From positions 94,501 through 158,500 of the forward strand of contig NZ_CP120849.1 of NCBI RefSeq assembly GCF_029581355.1: DNA of 64,000 nucleotides. Reading direction: 5' to 3'. The notes below the pieces were generated by a model. It had not been told where the DNA came from, searched no databases, and saw only the letters and a list, made by a program, of their open reading frames with translations. A program made the position numbers and the translations under genes. Below are positions 55,269 through 63,660 of this stretch, one piece after another (position 1 is the first letter of the stretch; each line of letters begins with the position of its first letter). Source of the stretch: Parabacteroides chongii. Its GTDB lineage: Bacteria; Bacteroidota; Bacteroidia; Bacteroidales; Tannerellaceae.

Positions 55269-55529
55269 AAATGAAGAAAAGAGGCCGCCTGGTTAATGTG
55301 CGACCTCTTAAAATAAAAGCCGGATTGTCCTAAAATCCCTTTCCAAACAATCCTACAGTTTAATTATGAATAATAAATGCTTCACAAAGTATAGTGCCCT
55401 GCATTAATCCCCTAGTGTGTCTTTATAATCTAGTACAAAGATAACGGGGAAACATGCCGGCATAGCAACGAATAGTTCCTCATAAATGTTCCATTTTCTA
55501 CCATTTACCATTTTTAAGAAATTTATCCG

Positions 55530-55537
55530 TACCTTTG
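55530..55537 (+). promoter_or_regulatory. -7 box (TACCTTTG) of the SDR gene
   Basis: TACCTTTG lies 57 bases before the SDR start. The -33 region is T-rich but has no perfect TTTG. Confidence 0.5.
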
Positions 55538-55594
55538 AAAGGGCAAACAGGCCCTATAAAACAATGAACTTATCCGATAAAAACGATAGACATT

Positions 55595-56410
55595 ATGGCA
55601 GATAATTATCTTGAGAAAAAGTATGAAGAGTTTCAGGCGAGAAAAAACGGAGCTGGTAAGAAAAAGACAAATTCCATTCACAAAATGCGGAGGGTATTCG
55701 TGACCGGCGGAGCCGATGGCATCGGTAAAGCAATTGTCAAAGCATTCCGAATGGCGGGTAACCGTGTAGCTTTCTGCGATACCAATGAGGTTTTGGGAAA
55801 AGAGACTGCCGAAAAAACAGGGACAACCTTTTATCATGCCGACATTTATGATAAAGAAGCACTTGACAACTGCATGCGCCATATCCTGCAAGAATGGGGC
55901 GATCTGGATATCCTGATCAACAATGCCGGCACCATCGGATATTCACCGATCACAGAAAGCAGTGTGGAAGATTTTGAGCGGATTCTGTCAGTCAATCTAC
56001 GCTCGACCTTCCTCACATCGCGATTATTGGCAATCCATCGTCAGTCTCAGGCGACTCCCAATCCTTACGGAAGAATTATCAATATCTGCTCTCCACGCAA
56101 CCAAAATGAATCCGGAAATGAAGGTTATGCAGCCTCCAGAGGGGGCATTTATTCTTTAACCCAGACACTTGCCCTGTCACTTTCCCCCTATCATATTACA
56201 GTCAATTCTATTATGCCGGGTTGGATACAAATGTGCGGTTATGAAGATCTTCGCCCTGAAGATCAAGCCCAGCATCCTTTCGGCAGGGTCGGGAAGCCGG
56301 AAGACATTGCACGTATATGTTTAACTCTCTGCCAGGAAGAAAACGACTTTATCAATGGGGAAAACATTACAATCGACGGAGGCATGACAAAAAAGTTTAA
56401 CTGCTTTTAA
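55595..56410 (+). CDS. Short-chain dehydrogenase/reductase with altered active site
   Basis: The 271-residue protein has a charged 30-residue N-terminal extension (YLEKKYEEFQARK) and an SDR fold: TGGADGIG at 37-44 (NAD(P) binding), NNAG at 109-112, S166, and Y178 followed by AASR instead of the usual xxxK, so the catalytic lysine is Arg182. The C-terminal part has the normal PGWI segment and a GGM ending. The lysine lowers the tyrosine pKa and holds the cofactor ribose, so activity may be altered or lost. The gene stands alone with its own promoter. Substrate unknown. Confidence 0.85.
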   Translation: MADNYLEKKYEEFQARKNGAGKKKTNSIHKMRRVFVTGGADGIGKAIVKAFRMAGNRVAFCDTNEVLGKETAEKTGTTFYHADIYDKEALDNCMRHILQEWGDLDILINNAGTIGYSPITESSVEDFERILSVNLRSTFLTSRLLAIHRQSQATPNPYGRIINICSPRNQNESGNEGYAASRGGIYSLTQTLALSLSPYHITVNSIMPGWIQMCGYEDLRPEDQAQHPFGRVGKPEDIARICLTLCQEENDFINGENITIDGGMTKKFNCF

Positions 56411-56479
56411 AAAAACAACAAAACCTATTGAGTTACATTGAAAAACAACAAATCTGACGATTTATTATTTAAAACATCG

Positions 56480-56487
56480 TACCTTTG
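56480..56487 (+). promoter_or_regulatory. -7 box (TACCTTTG) of the nucleotidyltransferase gene
   Basis: TACCTTTG lies 26 bases before the start codon at 56514. Confidence 0.5.
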
Positions 56488-56513
56488 TCCCCAACACTAA
56501 ATATTATGTACAT

Positions 56514-57149
56514 ATGAGACTGACACGCAAACAAACAATCTGTAACATCCCCATTCTAAAGATCAGGGATTATTTCGATCACATCAGACCCGCCAAGATT
56601 TCACCAGATATGATCCGCGAGCATTTTGAATTAAACCAGGAACAAACTGACGAATTGATACAGGAACTGTTAAATAACGAATACATCGAGCCGTCAGAAG
56701 GAAAATACCAACTGACAATTAAAGGGCATGCCCTTTGTGTAGCCCGGTATACCTCTCCCCTTAACAAAGCCAAAGCAGACAAACTTTTTAAAGAATTTAT
56801 GGAGCGGGTTGAAGAGGTCAATACAAATGAATATTATTTGTATAAAGTATCCAAAATAGTCCTGTTCGGCAGTTATATCGATCCGGAAAAGACAGACTAT
56901 TCAGACATAGACATTGCTTTCGAACTGAGTCCTAAAATAAAAAATCACAAAGAATTCGATAGACTGAACGACCTGCGCCTTGCCGAAGCCGAAGCTGCCG
57001 GAAAAACTTTTACATCTTTTATCGACCAGATAGGATATACCGAACGTGTTGTAATACTTAAACTGAAAAACAAAAGCCGATACATCAGTCTCCACCGTAT
57101 GGACGACGCTATACTGAAGATTACAAAAACCAAGCAAGTTTATCCCTGA
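56514..57149 (+). CDS. Nucleotidyltransferase-fold protein with winged-helix N-terminus
   Basis: The 211-residue protein has an HTH-like N-terminal region (about 30-75) and a minimal nucleotidyltransferase core: FGSY at 118-121 and the metal-binding pair D131 and D133 in YSDIDIAFEL. It resembles MNT-type domains that act in toxin-antitoxin pairs (HEPN/MNT) or as tRNA/protein nucleotidyl modifiers. No HEPN gene is next to it, so it is a stand-alone member. Target unknown. Confidence 0.8.
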   Translation: MRLTRKQTICNIPILKIRDYFDHIRPAKISPDMIREHFELNQEQTDELIQELLNNEYIEPSEGKYQLTIKGHALCVARYTSPLNKAKADKLFKEFMERVEEVNTNEYYLYKVSKIVLFGSYIDPEKTDYSDIDIAFELSPKIKNHKEFDRLNDLRLAEAEAAGKTFTSFIDQIGYTERVVILKLKNKSRYISLHRMDDAILKITKTKQVYP

Positions 57150-57231
57150 AAATCACCTGATATCTGAGATTCCTTTATATATTTGTTTCCTGCAAATAAA
57201 CAGTATGTATCATATATAAAGTTCGAAGATC

Positions 57232-57906
57232 ATGAAAACGAAAACATTCATAGCACTGGCACTGATCATTTGCTCCATTTCTTTTTGTAGTTGCGGAAGT
57301 TACATGACCAGCAAAAGTGCTATCATGAAGATAGAAAAGGGGATGACCAAAAAGGAGGTTGTCAGTTTACTTGGAGAACCGGATTTCCGGCGCTTCGACG
57401 AACAAATGGAAGAATGGGAGTATAAAAAGATAAATGCACTCACGTCGGAAACAACCATTGTCATAGTTGACTTTATCAATGAAAGGGTCAGTAATATGAA
57501 CTCTTTCAATGGTGACAACTATCCTACTCCTCCTGTAGCCGTTTTCCCTCCCAATGACGGCAATTACGGAGAACCATATCCTCCGCACCCGAATGGTCAC
57601 GGAAGACCTTCGAGAGCCGTAAATGAAAGAGAGTTTCAGCAACTATACAATAAAGTCAAACAGAAACCTTTTAAAGACGATCAGCTGGAACTTCTCGAAA
57701 TGGGAGTTTCCAATAAATATTTTACTTGTAAGCAGTGTGTACGTCTTATGTCTATTTATACATTCGATGACGACAAACTGGAGGTATTGAATATAGTTGC
57801 TCCCCAAATCATCGACTTCGAAAATCAGGAAGAAATCATCAAATCTCTGAGTTTTATTTCCAGCGAAGAGAAAGCTGAAAAAATACTACGCCGGGCAAGA
57901 AAATGA
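57232..57906 (+). CDS. Lipoprotein with SmpA/BamE-like and DUF4476 domains
   Basis: The 224-residue protein has a signal peptide ending in a Cys-rich lipobox region (FCSCG near 19-23), a BamE/SmpA-like beta motif (about 30-85: IMKIEKGMTKKEVVSLLGEPDF), a Pro/Gly-rich linker (about 100-125), and a DUF4476 domain (about 130-222: FKDDQLELLEMGVSNKYFTCKQCVRLM). DUF4476 proteins are common in Bacteroidota and uncharacterised. It is probably an outer-membrane-anchored protein. It overlaps the pseudouridine synthase gene by four bases (ATGA), so the two are coupled, an unusual pair. Confidence 0.82.
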   Translation: MKTKTFIALALIICSISFCSCGSYMTSKSAIMKIEKGMTKKEVVSLLGEPDFRRFDEQMEEWEYKKINALTSETTIVIVDFINERVSNMNSFNGDNYPTPPVAVFPPNDGNYGEPYPPHPNGHGRPSRAVNEREFQQLYNKVKQKPFKDDQLELLEMGVSNKYFTCKQCVRLMSIYTFDDDKLEVLNIVAPQIIDFENQEEIIKSLSFISSEEKAEKILRRARK

Positions 57907-59528
57907 ATAAATTCCATTTTTTTTCTTCCGCGGTCACGCATGTACCGCTACCGGAGAAGTTCACCTATCCGTTTCATTACACGCCCCATCCATTATGCAG
58001 GATGGCTGCAGAAGAAGTACAAAATTACCTGCAATGTAAAAAAGACTGGGAAAGCGATCTGAAGCAAGGCAAGATGTTCGGTGTCCTGATCGTACAAACA
58101 TCTGCAGGGGAGGTCGGGTACCTGGCTGCTTTTTCCGGTATCCTGGCTGGAAAAAACCTGCATGAGTATTTCGTTCCCCCCATCTATGATCTGCAGCAGC
58201 CACAAGGATTCTTCAGTATCGGAGAAGAGCGGATCTCTGCCATAAATAGCCGTATCGAACAGCTTCAGTCTTCCCCTGATCACCTGGCTGCCTGTCAGAA
58301 ACTGGACGAAGCTGTTGCTTTGGCTGCCAAAGAGATTAATGTTGCCAAAGAGGAACTAAAGAAAGCTCAGCAGAGACGTGAAGAAAGACGCCTCAACAAT
58401 CCGGACGAGCACGAACTTTCGGCTATGATACATGAAAGCCAGTTTCAGAAAGCGGAGCTAAAACGACTGAAACAACAGTGGAATGAGCGTATTGCTGCCA
58501 TCCGGGCAGAAACGGAGACATTCAAATCTGAAATAGAACAACTGAAAACGGAACGTAAAACCCGTTCGGCAGCTTTGCAACAACAACTTTTTGAACAGTT
58601 CAAAATACTCAATGCCAAAGGAGAGGTGAGAGATTTATGTGACATTTTTAAAGAGACGGCACAGAAAACTCCGCCTGCCGGGGCCGGAGAGTGTGCTGCT
58701 CCCAAGCTTTTACAATATGCTTATCTGAACCGACTGAAACCGATCGCCATGGCTGAATTTTGGTGGGGCGATTCACCCAAAATGGAAATTCGTCATCACG
58801 GATATTTCTATCCAGCCTGTAAAGGAAAATGCGAGCCGATACTGAAACATATGTTGCAGGGATTGGATGTGGAGGATAACCCGTTACTGACAGACTTACA
58901 CCGCCATACGGAACTTGAAATATTGTTTGAAGACGACTGGCTGCTGGCTATCAATAAACCGGCAGGAATGTTATCCGTTCCCGGTAAAACCGATGCCGAT
59001 TCAGTTTATCAACGATTAAAAACACGGTATCCCGATGCTACCGGCCCCATGATCGTACACAGGCTCGATATGGCTACATCCGGAATCTTATTAGTTGCAA
59101 AAACCAAAGAGGTACATCAGAATTTACAGGCGCAGTTCAAAAACCGGACAGTGAAAAAGCGTTATACGGCATTACTCGATGGTGTAATTGCAATTGATAA
59201 CGGAATTATCGACTTACCTCTTTGCCTCGACCCGTCAGATCGTCCCCGCCAGATCGTTAGCAAAGAATACGGAAAACCTGCCATAACAGAATACCAGGTC
59301 CTTTCCTATAATAAGAATCAAACACGCATTGCTTTCTACCCGCTTACAGGCCGTACACACCAGTTACGTGTACATGCTTCTCATCCGCAAGGTCTTAATA
59401 CACCTATTGTCGGTGATGAACTATACGGGAAAGGAGCCGACCGTCTCTACCTGCACGCTGAATTTCTGAAATTCCGGCATCCAATCTCCGGAGAAATAAT
59501 CCGGATCGAAAAGAAAGCTGATTTTTAA
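57903..59528 (+). CDS. RluA-family pseudouridine synthase with coiled-coil N-terminus
   Basis: The 541-residue protein has a long N-terminal region with a likely coiled coil (about 107-235), a middle segment, and an RluA catalytic domain (about 335-540) with HRLDMATSG at 386-394 and catalytic Asp389; the LTGRTHQLRVH segment that follows is also typical. It converts uridine to pseudouridine in rRNA or tRNA; the exact site cannot be told. Its length (541) is far above E. coli RluA (219), but long versions with this N-terminus occur in Bacteroidota. It overlaps the DUF4476 gene by four bases. Confidence 0.88.
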   Translation: MNKFHFFSSAVTHVPLPEKFTYPFHYTPHPLCRMAAEEVQNYLQCKKDWESDLKQGKMFGVLIVQTSAGEVGYLAAFSGILAGKNLHEYFVPPIYDLQQPQGFFSIGEERISAINSRIEQLQSSPDHLAACQKLDEAVALAAKEINVAKEELKKAQQRREERRLNNPDEHELSAMIHESQFQKAELKRLKQQWNERIAAIRAETETFKSEIEQLKTERKTRSAALQQQLFEQFKILNAKGEVRDLCDIFKETAQKTPPAGAGECAAPKLLQYAYLNRLKPIAMAEFWWGDSPKMEIRHHGYFYPACKGKCEPILKHMLQGLDVEDNPLLTDLHRHTELEILFEDDWLLAINKPAGMLSVPGKTDADSVYQRLKTRYPDATGPMIVHRLDMATSGILLVAKTKEVHQNLQAQFKNRTVKKRYTALLDGVIAIDNGIIDLPLCLDPSDRPRQIVSKEYGKPAITEYQVLSYNKNQTRIAFYPLTGRTHQLRVHASHPQGLNTPIVGDELYGKGADRLYLHAEFLKFRHPISGEIIRIEKKADF

Positions 59529-59563
59529 TCATTAAGTTATTATTGTATTTCGACAAGAACGGT

Positions 59564-59662
59564 AATTCCCCACATCCACAGGGATAGTGGGGAATTTCCC
59601 CCGTATAGGTGGGGATTTTCGCCCATGTATACGGGGAGTTTTCCCCATTGGGATGGGGAAAA
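59564..59662. repeat. Cluster of three GGGG/CCCC inverted repeats
   Basis: Three perfect inverted repeats follow each other: AATTCCCCAC at 59564-59573 with 59587-59596; CCCCGTATA at 59599-59607 with 59628-59636; TTTTCCCCAT at 59639-59648 with 59653-59662. They share TCCCCA/TGGGGA blocks and lie in the gap between the pseudouridine synthase gene and the GNAT gene. They may form stacked hairpins that end transcription or act as a REP-like intergenic repeat. Confidence 0.6.
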
Positions 59663-59706
59663 ATTTCCGCTACAATGGACTTTCTGTCACCTATAGATTA
59701 ATTTCG

Positions 59707-59714
59707 TACTTTTG
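59707..59714 (+). promoter_or_regulatory. -7 box (TACTTTTG) of the GNAT gene
   Basis: TACTTTTG lies 29 bases before the start codon at 59744. Confidence 0.5.
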
Positions 59715-59743
59715 TTCTCCACATATATATATTCAAAACTAAT

Positions 59744-60649
59744 ATGATTTCAGCAAAAGATTACGACGAATTACTACAGTTATGGGAAGCTTCCGTAAGG
59801 AGCACGCATCACTTCCTGACAGAGGAAGATATACAATATTACAAACCTCTGATACGTAACGAATATTTCCAGGCAGTAGAACTACACATCATCAGAGACA
59901 AACAAACACAGCATATCGCCGCGTTTATGGGGTTAAGTGAAGATTTGATTGAAATGCTTTTTGTCCACCCTTCTCAACAAGGCAAAGGATATGGAAAGAA
60001 ACTGGTTGAATTTGCCGTACGGAAAAAGAATATCCGGCAAGTAGACGTAAACGAACAGAATGAACAGGCTTTGCATTTTTATCTGAACCGAGGGTTTGAG
60101 GTTATTTCCCGAGATGCCATCGACGGTCAAGGGAAACCTTATCCGATCCTGCATATGCAATTAAAACCGGTCCGGTTAAGAAAAGCAGAACCCGAAGATC
60201 TTCCGGAACTGCAATGTGTATTCGAAGAAAGTGTCAGAACCTCCTGCTGTAAAAATTATTCTCCCGAACAAATAGATGCCTGGATAAACCGTGCATCCCC
60301 CGAACGTTGGAAGGAATTATTCAGTAGCGATCTGCAGTTCGTCATTGCAGAAGAAACAGACTCATTTCGGATCACAGGATTTACGTCATTCAATCAGCAG
60401 GGATATTTACACAGTATGTTTCTTTTACCTCAATTCCAGAGGAAAGGGATCGCCACATTCTTATTGGATTATGCAGAAGATTTCGCACACCGGAACCAAC
60501 TCCCATCTCTTTTTGCAGAAGTCAGCCTCACGGCACGCCCTTTCTTTGAGAAACATGGATTCATTGTTGAAGAAGAGCAAGTCGTTAAAATAAAGAATAT
60601 CGAAATGAGTAATTTCAAAATGCGTAAGTTCTTTACTCAAGATTCATAA
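59744..60649 (+). CDS. Tandem GNAT acetyltransferase
   Basis: The 301-residue protein has two GNAT domains. The first (about 1-145) has the acetyl-CoA motif HPSQQGKGYGKKL; the second (about 146-295) has PQFQRKGIATFLL. Both show the Q/RxxGxG/A pattern needed to bind acetyl-CoA, so both could be active. Tandem GNATs modify small molecules, peptides or proteins; the substrate is unknown. It stands alone with a promoter at 59707 and a bidirectional terminator shared with tRNA-Pro. Confidence 0.87.
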   Translation: MISAKDYDELLQLWEASVRSTHHFLTEEDIQYYKPLIRNEYFQAVELHIIRDKQTQHIAAFMGLSEDLIEMLFVHPSQQGKGYGKKLVEFAVRKKNIRQVDVNEQNEQALHFYLNRGFEVISRDAIDGQGKPYPILHMQLKPVRLRKAEPEDLPELQCVFEESVRTSCCKNYSPEQIDAWINRASPERWKELFSSDLQFVIAEETDSFRITGFTSFNQQGYLHSMFLLPQFQRKGIATFLLDYAEDFAHRNQLPSLFAEVSLTARPFFEKHGFIVEEEQVVKIKNIEMSNFKMRKFFTQDS

Positions 60650-60658
60650 ATACAAAAA

Positions 60659-60691
60659 AAAGGAAAATCATTTCTGATTTTCCTTTTTTTT
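60659..60691. terminator. Bidirectional terminator between the GNAT gene and tRNA-Pro
   Basis: A perfect A/T-rich stem (AAGGAAAATCA-like arm and its complement) is flanked by A7 on one side and T8 on the other, so it works for both convergent genes. Confidence 0.85.
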
Positions 60692-60695
60692 GTAG

Positions 60696-60769
60696 TCGGG
60701 ATGAGAAGACTCGAACTTCCGACCTCCACGTCCCGAACGTGGCGCGCTAGCCAACTGTGCTACATCCCG
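60696..60769 (-). tRNA. tRNA-Pro (CGG)
   Basis: The minus strand folds as a 74-base cloverleaf: acceptor CGGGATG/CATCCCG, D arm GCAC...GTGC-like, anticodon stem CCACG/CGTGG with loop TTCGGGA (anticodon CGG), and T arm GGAAG/CTTCT with TTCGAGT loop. The discriminator is A. CCA is not encoded. Confidence 0.97.
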
Positions 60770-60785
60770 TTTTTGATTACGGCTG

Positions 60786-60815
60786 CAAAGGTACAACAAT
60801 TTTTGAACCCACAAA
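60786..60815 (-). promoter_or_regulatory. Promoter of tRNA-Pro
   Basis: On the minus strand TTTG (60815-60812) and TACCTTTG (60793-60786) are separated by 18 bases, a good Bacteroidota promoter. The start of transcription falls a few bases ahead of the tRNA. Confidence 0.75.
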
Positions 60816-60903
60816 CACTTTTGCTATTTTTTTTCAAAAAAAAGTGCATTCACCCCTTCAAATTCTTTTAATACATTTTTTTCGACATTTTTTTCATGAA
60901 ACG

Positions 60904-60934
60904 TTTGGAGTGTATCATTTTTTCCCTACCTTTG
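60904..60934 (+). promoter_or_regulatory. Promoter of tRNA-Phe
   Basis: TTTG (60904-60907) and TACCTTTG (60927-60934) are 19 bases apart, the ideal spacing, and lie 21 bases before the tRNA. Confidence 0.8.
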
Positions 60935-60955
60935 CACCCGTTAAACAAAACAAAC

Positions 60956-61028
60956 GGTACCATAGCTCAGTTGGTAGAGCAAAGGACTGAAAATCCTTGT
61001 GTCCCCGGTTCGATTCCTGGTGGTACCA
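60956..61028 (+). tRNA. tRNA-Phe (GAA)
   Basis: A 73-base cloverleaf with acceptor GGTACCA/TGGTACC, anticodon stem AGGA/TCCT around loop CTGAAAA (anticodon GAA) and T loop TTCGATT. The discriminator is A; CCA is not encoded. Confidence 0.97.
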
Positions 61029-61038
61029 CTGAAAATCA

Positions 61039-61069
61039 AGCAGTCATCTAAAAGATGACTGCTTTTTTT
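61039..61069 (+). terminator. Terminator of tRNA-Phe
   Basis: A perfect 11-base stem (AGCAGTCATCT and complement) with a 3-base loop is followed by a run of T. Confidence 0.9.
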
Positions 61070-61152
61070 ATGTCTATCAAGTTACCTTCCACTTAATACA
61101 AGATCAAGCTTTTCTCATTTCGTCAAGTAAAACCCTCCGTTCGTCAGATTAA

Positions 61153-61184
61153 TTTGAAAGCCCCATTGCTTCAGATTAGTTTTG
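61153..61184 (+). promoter_or_regulatory. Promoter of the outer-membrane barrel gene
   Basis: TTTG at 61153-61156 and TAGTTTTG at 61177-61184 are 20 bases apart and lie 25 bases before the start codon at 61210. Confidence 0.7.
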
Positions 61185-61209
61185 AACCCGAAATCTAAAA
61201 GATAAAATT

Positions 61210-63642
61210 ATGAAATACAACAAAATGTATGCCTTGGTTGTATTGCTGATTCAATCGATCAGTATATTAGCACAATCAGTTATATCAGGTAAAATAATAG
61301 ACAAAAACGGTGAGCCTATAGCCAGTACAACAGTATTATTACTGAACAATGCAGATTCCACCTATATTACGGGCACAGCATCAGATAAAGACGGACGGTT
61401 TGAAATTCCGAAAATCAGACCAGACAACTATATCCTTTCATTTTCTATGATAGGATTTAGAAAAATCTACAGGCAACAGCAGGTCGGACAAAACACAAAG
61501 AATGACCTGGGCGATGTAGTCCTGGATGAAGAATCTTACGGATTATCTACTATATACGTTACCGGTAAAAGACCTCCTGTTAAAATTGAAGCTGGAAAAA
61601 TAACTGTCAACCTCTCATCTGCCTTATTGAGTACAGATGGCAATATACTCGACGCGTTAAGGAAATTACCGGGAGTCATCGTTCAAAATGATGGGACGAT
61701 TATATTAAACGGCAAATCAGGAGCAAATGTGTTAATCGATGACAAAATAACTTACCTGTCGGGAGAAAACCTGATCAATTATCTGAGTTCTATCCCTGCC
61801 AGTTCAATAGAAAATATCGAACTGATAGCCCAGCCGTCATCCAAATACGATGCCTCGGGTAGTTCAGGCATCATCAATATTCAAAAAAAGAAAATAAAAG
61901 AACAAGGTATCAATATAGCTGTATCGACCGCTGTGGAAAGAGGAAAGTATGCCAGAGGAAACGAAAGTTTATCCCTGAACATTCGACATAACAAATTGAA
62001 TATGTATGCCGACTACTCCAATGTTTGGGGAGAAAATCTCATAGTGCTATCAGTCTCCGGGCATTATTTGGATCCGGTAACATCAGAACCGCTTGAGCTT
62101 CGAAAAGATTTTGTAAGCAATATAGCCAGGCAATCCGTAGGACATAATCTAAAAACAGGGATAGATTATGATTTATCGGACAAGATCACTATGGGATCCT
62201 ACTTCTCTTCAAATTGGTATAAAAGAGATAAAAATGAAGTGACCATATCGGAATTTTTCAACAATAACAAACCTCAAAGCGACTCCACTTTGACAGCTAT
62301 AAGTGTAATAGATCACAATTACACCAACATCACAGGAGGAGCTGGTATTGTATACAAATTTGCGAAAACAGGAAAATGGGATGCTGCTTTTGATTACCAG
62401 CTTTTTGACCAAAAAGATGACCATCTGTTAAAATCTTCTTTTCTGACACATGTTAATCCGGTAAAAGAAGATACATTATCCGGTAAAACAAAGGGAGATA
62501 TTAGAATATACAGTGGGCAAACAAATCTGAGTTTCGATATATCCGGGAAGTTCGGTGTCGAAGCCGGACTCAAATCCGTTTTCGTAAATACCGGCAGTAA
62601 TGCTTTGTATAAAAAACTGATTAACGGCAGTTGGTTAAGAGACAATAATCTCAGTAGCAATTTCAAATATAAAGAAAACATTAACGCAGGATATTTTCAA
62701 TTAAACACCAAATGGTCTCCTCGATTTTCAACAGCAATTGGCCTACGACTGGAAAACACATACACAAAAAGTCATTATAGCTCAACTGTTCAGGATACAA
62801 CCTTCAGTAAAAATACCCTGCACCTTTTTCCTACTTTCATGACGCAATATCAGCTCTCCGAAAACTATGATTTGTCCATGATATATGGTCGTCGTATTAT
62901 CCGCCCCAATTACAGGAATATGAATCCTTTTGTTGAGGTCAGAGATCAGTTCTTATATGAGCAAGGAAACACTGAATTGAAACCCGAGTTGATTGACAAT
63001 ATGGAAATCTCTTTGATATTCAGAAAAATATGTTCATTTAATGTTTTCTACTCACATAGGAGCGATCCTATTTCATTAAGTTTTATGGTCGAGGACAATA
63101 GCCGTGTCCTGGTTATGCCGCTGAATTTATCGGGCAACAATTCATTTGGATTAAGATTAGGATTAAATGGCATACCCCTTTTCAACTGGTGGACTGCTCA
63201 CATAAACGGTTCTTTAACTTATAAAAAATTCGATTGGATGATGTCTGGGAAAACCTTTAAAAATGAGGTAATAACACCCATGATCCATATCAACAACCAA
63301 TTTACATTACCTTGTGGATGGAGAGCTGAGGCTTTCGGATTTTACAGCGGCAAGATGATTGAAGGACAAACCAAAGTAAAACCTTTATGGACAATGTCGC
63401 TCGGTATTCGCAAGAACCTGTTGAATGACAAATTAAGTTTGTATATTTACGCACACGACATCTTCCATTCTAATCGTCCCCATGTATCTGTAGATAGTAA
63501 CTATCTGTATTATACATCGAAAGAAAAAAGCGACACAAGAATGATAGGAATATCGCTCGGTTATCGATTCAATCGAGGCAGGGAAATAAAAAAATCTCAA
63601 ACAGGAGATCGAATAGAAGAAAGTAAACGAATAGGTTTGTAA
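61210..63642 (+). CDS. TonB-dependent-receptor-like outer-membrane beta-barrel protein
   Basis: The 810-residue protein has a signal peptide (about 1-21, ending ILAQS), a carboxypeptidase-regulatory-like beta-sandwich (about 25-105: SGKIIDKNGEPIASTTVLLL), a plug-like region (about 125-215, GKSGANVLIDDK) and a long beta-barrel of the OMP_b-brl_3 type. It ends in an Arg/Lys-rich tail rather than a terminal aromatic residue. Such proteins take up unknown ligands or act in signalling at the outer membrane. The next gene, 18 bases downstream, encodes a membrane sensor protein, so the two probably form an operon. Confidence 0.85.
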   Translation: MKYNKMYALVVLLIQSISILAQSVISGKIIDKNGEPIASTTVLLLNNADSTYITGTASDKDGRFEIPKIRPDNYILSFSMIGFRKIYRQQQVGQNTKNDLGDVVLDEESYGLSTIYVTGKRPPVKIEAGKITVNLSSALLSTDGNILDALRKLPGVIVQNDGTIILNGKSGANVLIDDKITYLSGENLINYLSSIPASSIENIELIAQPSSKYDASGSSGIINIQKKKIKEQGINIAVSTAVERGKYARGNESLSLNIRHNKLNMYADYSNVWGENLIVLSVSGHYLDPVTSEPLELRKDFVSNIARQSVGHNLKTGIDYDLSDKITMGSYFSSNWYKRDKNEVTISEFFNNNKPQSDSTLTAISVIDHNYTNITGGAGIVYKFAKTGKWDAAFDYQLFDQKDDHLLKSSFLTHVNPVKEDTLSGKTKGDIRIYSGQTNLSFDISGKFGVEAGLKSVFVNTGSNALYKKLINGSWLRDNNLSSNFKYKENINAGYFQLNTKWSPRFSTAIGLRLENTYTKSHYSSTVQDTTFSKNTLHLFPTFMTQYQLSENYDLSMIYGRRIIRPNYRNMNPFVEVRDQFLYEQGNTELKPELIDNMEISLIFRKICSFNVFYSHRSDPISLSFMVEDNSRVLVMPLNLSGNNSFGLRLGLNGIPLFNWWTAHINGSLTYKKFDWMMSGKTFKNEVITPMIHINNQFTLPCGWRAEAFGFYSGKMIEGQTKVKPLWTMSLGIRKNLLNDKLSLYIYAHDIFHSNRPHVSVDSNYLYYTSKEKSDTRMIGISLGYRFNRGREIKKSQTGDRIEESKRIGL

Positions 63643-63660
63643 CATCAAAAATAAAAACAC

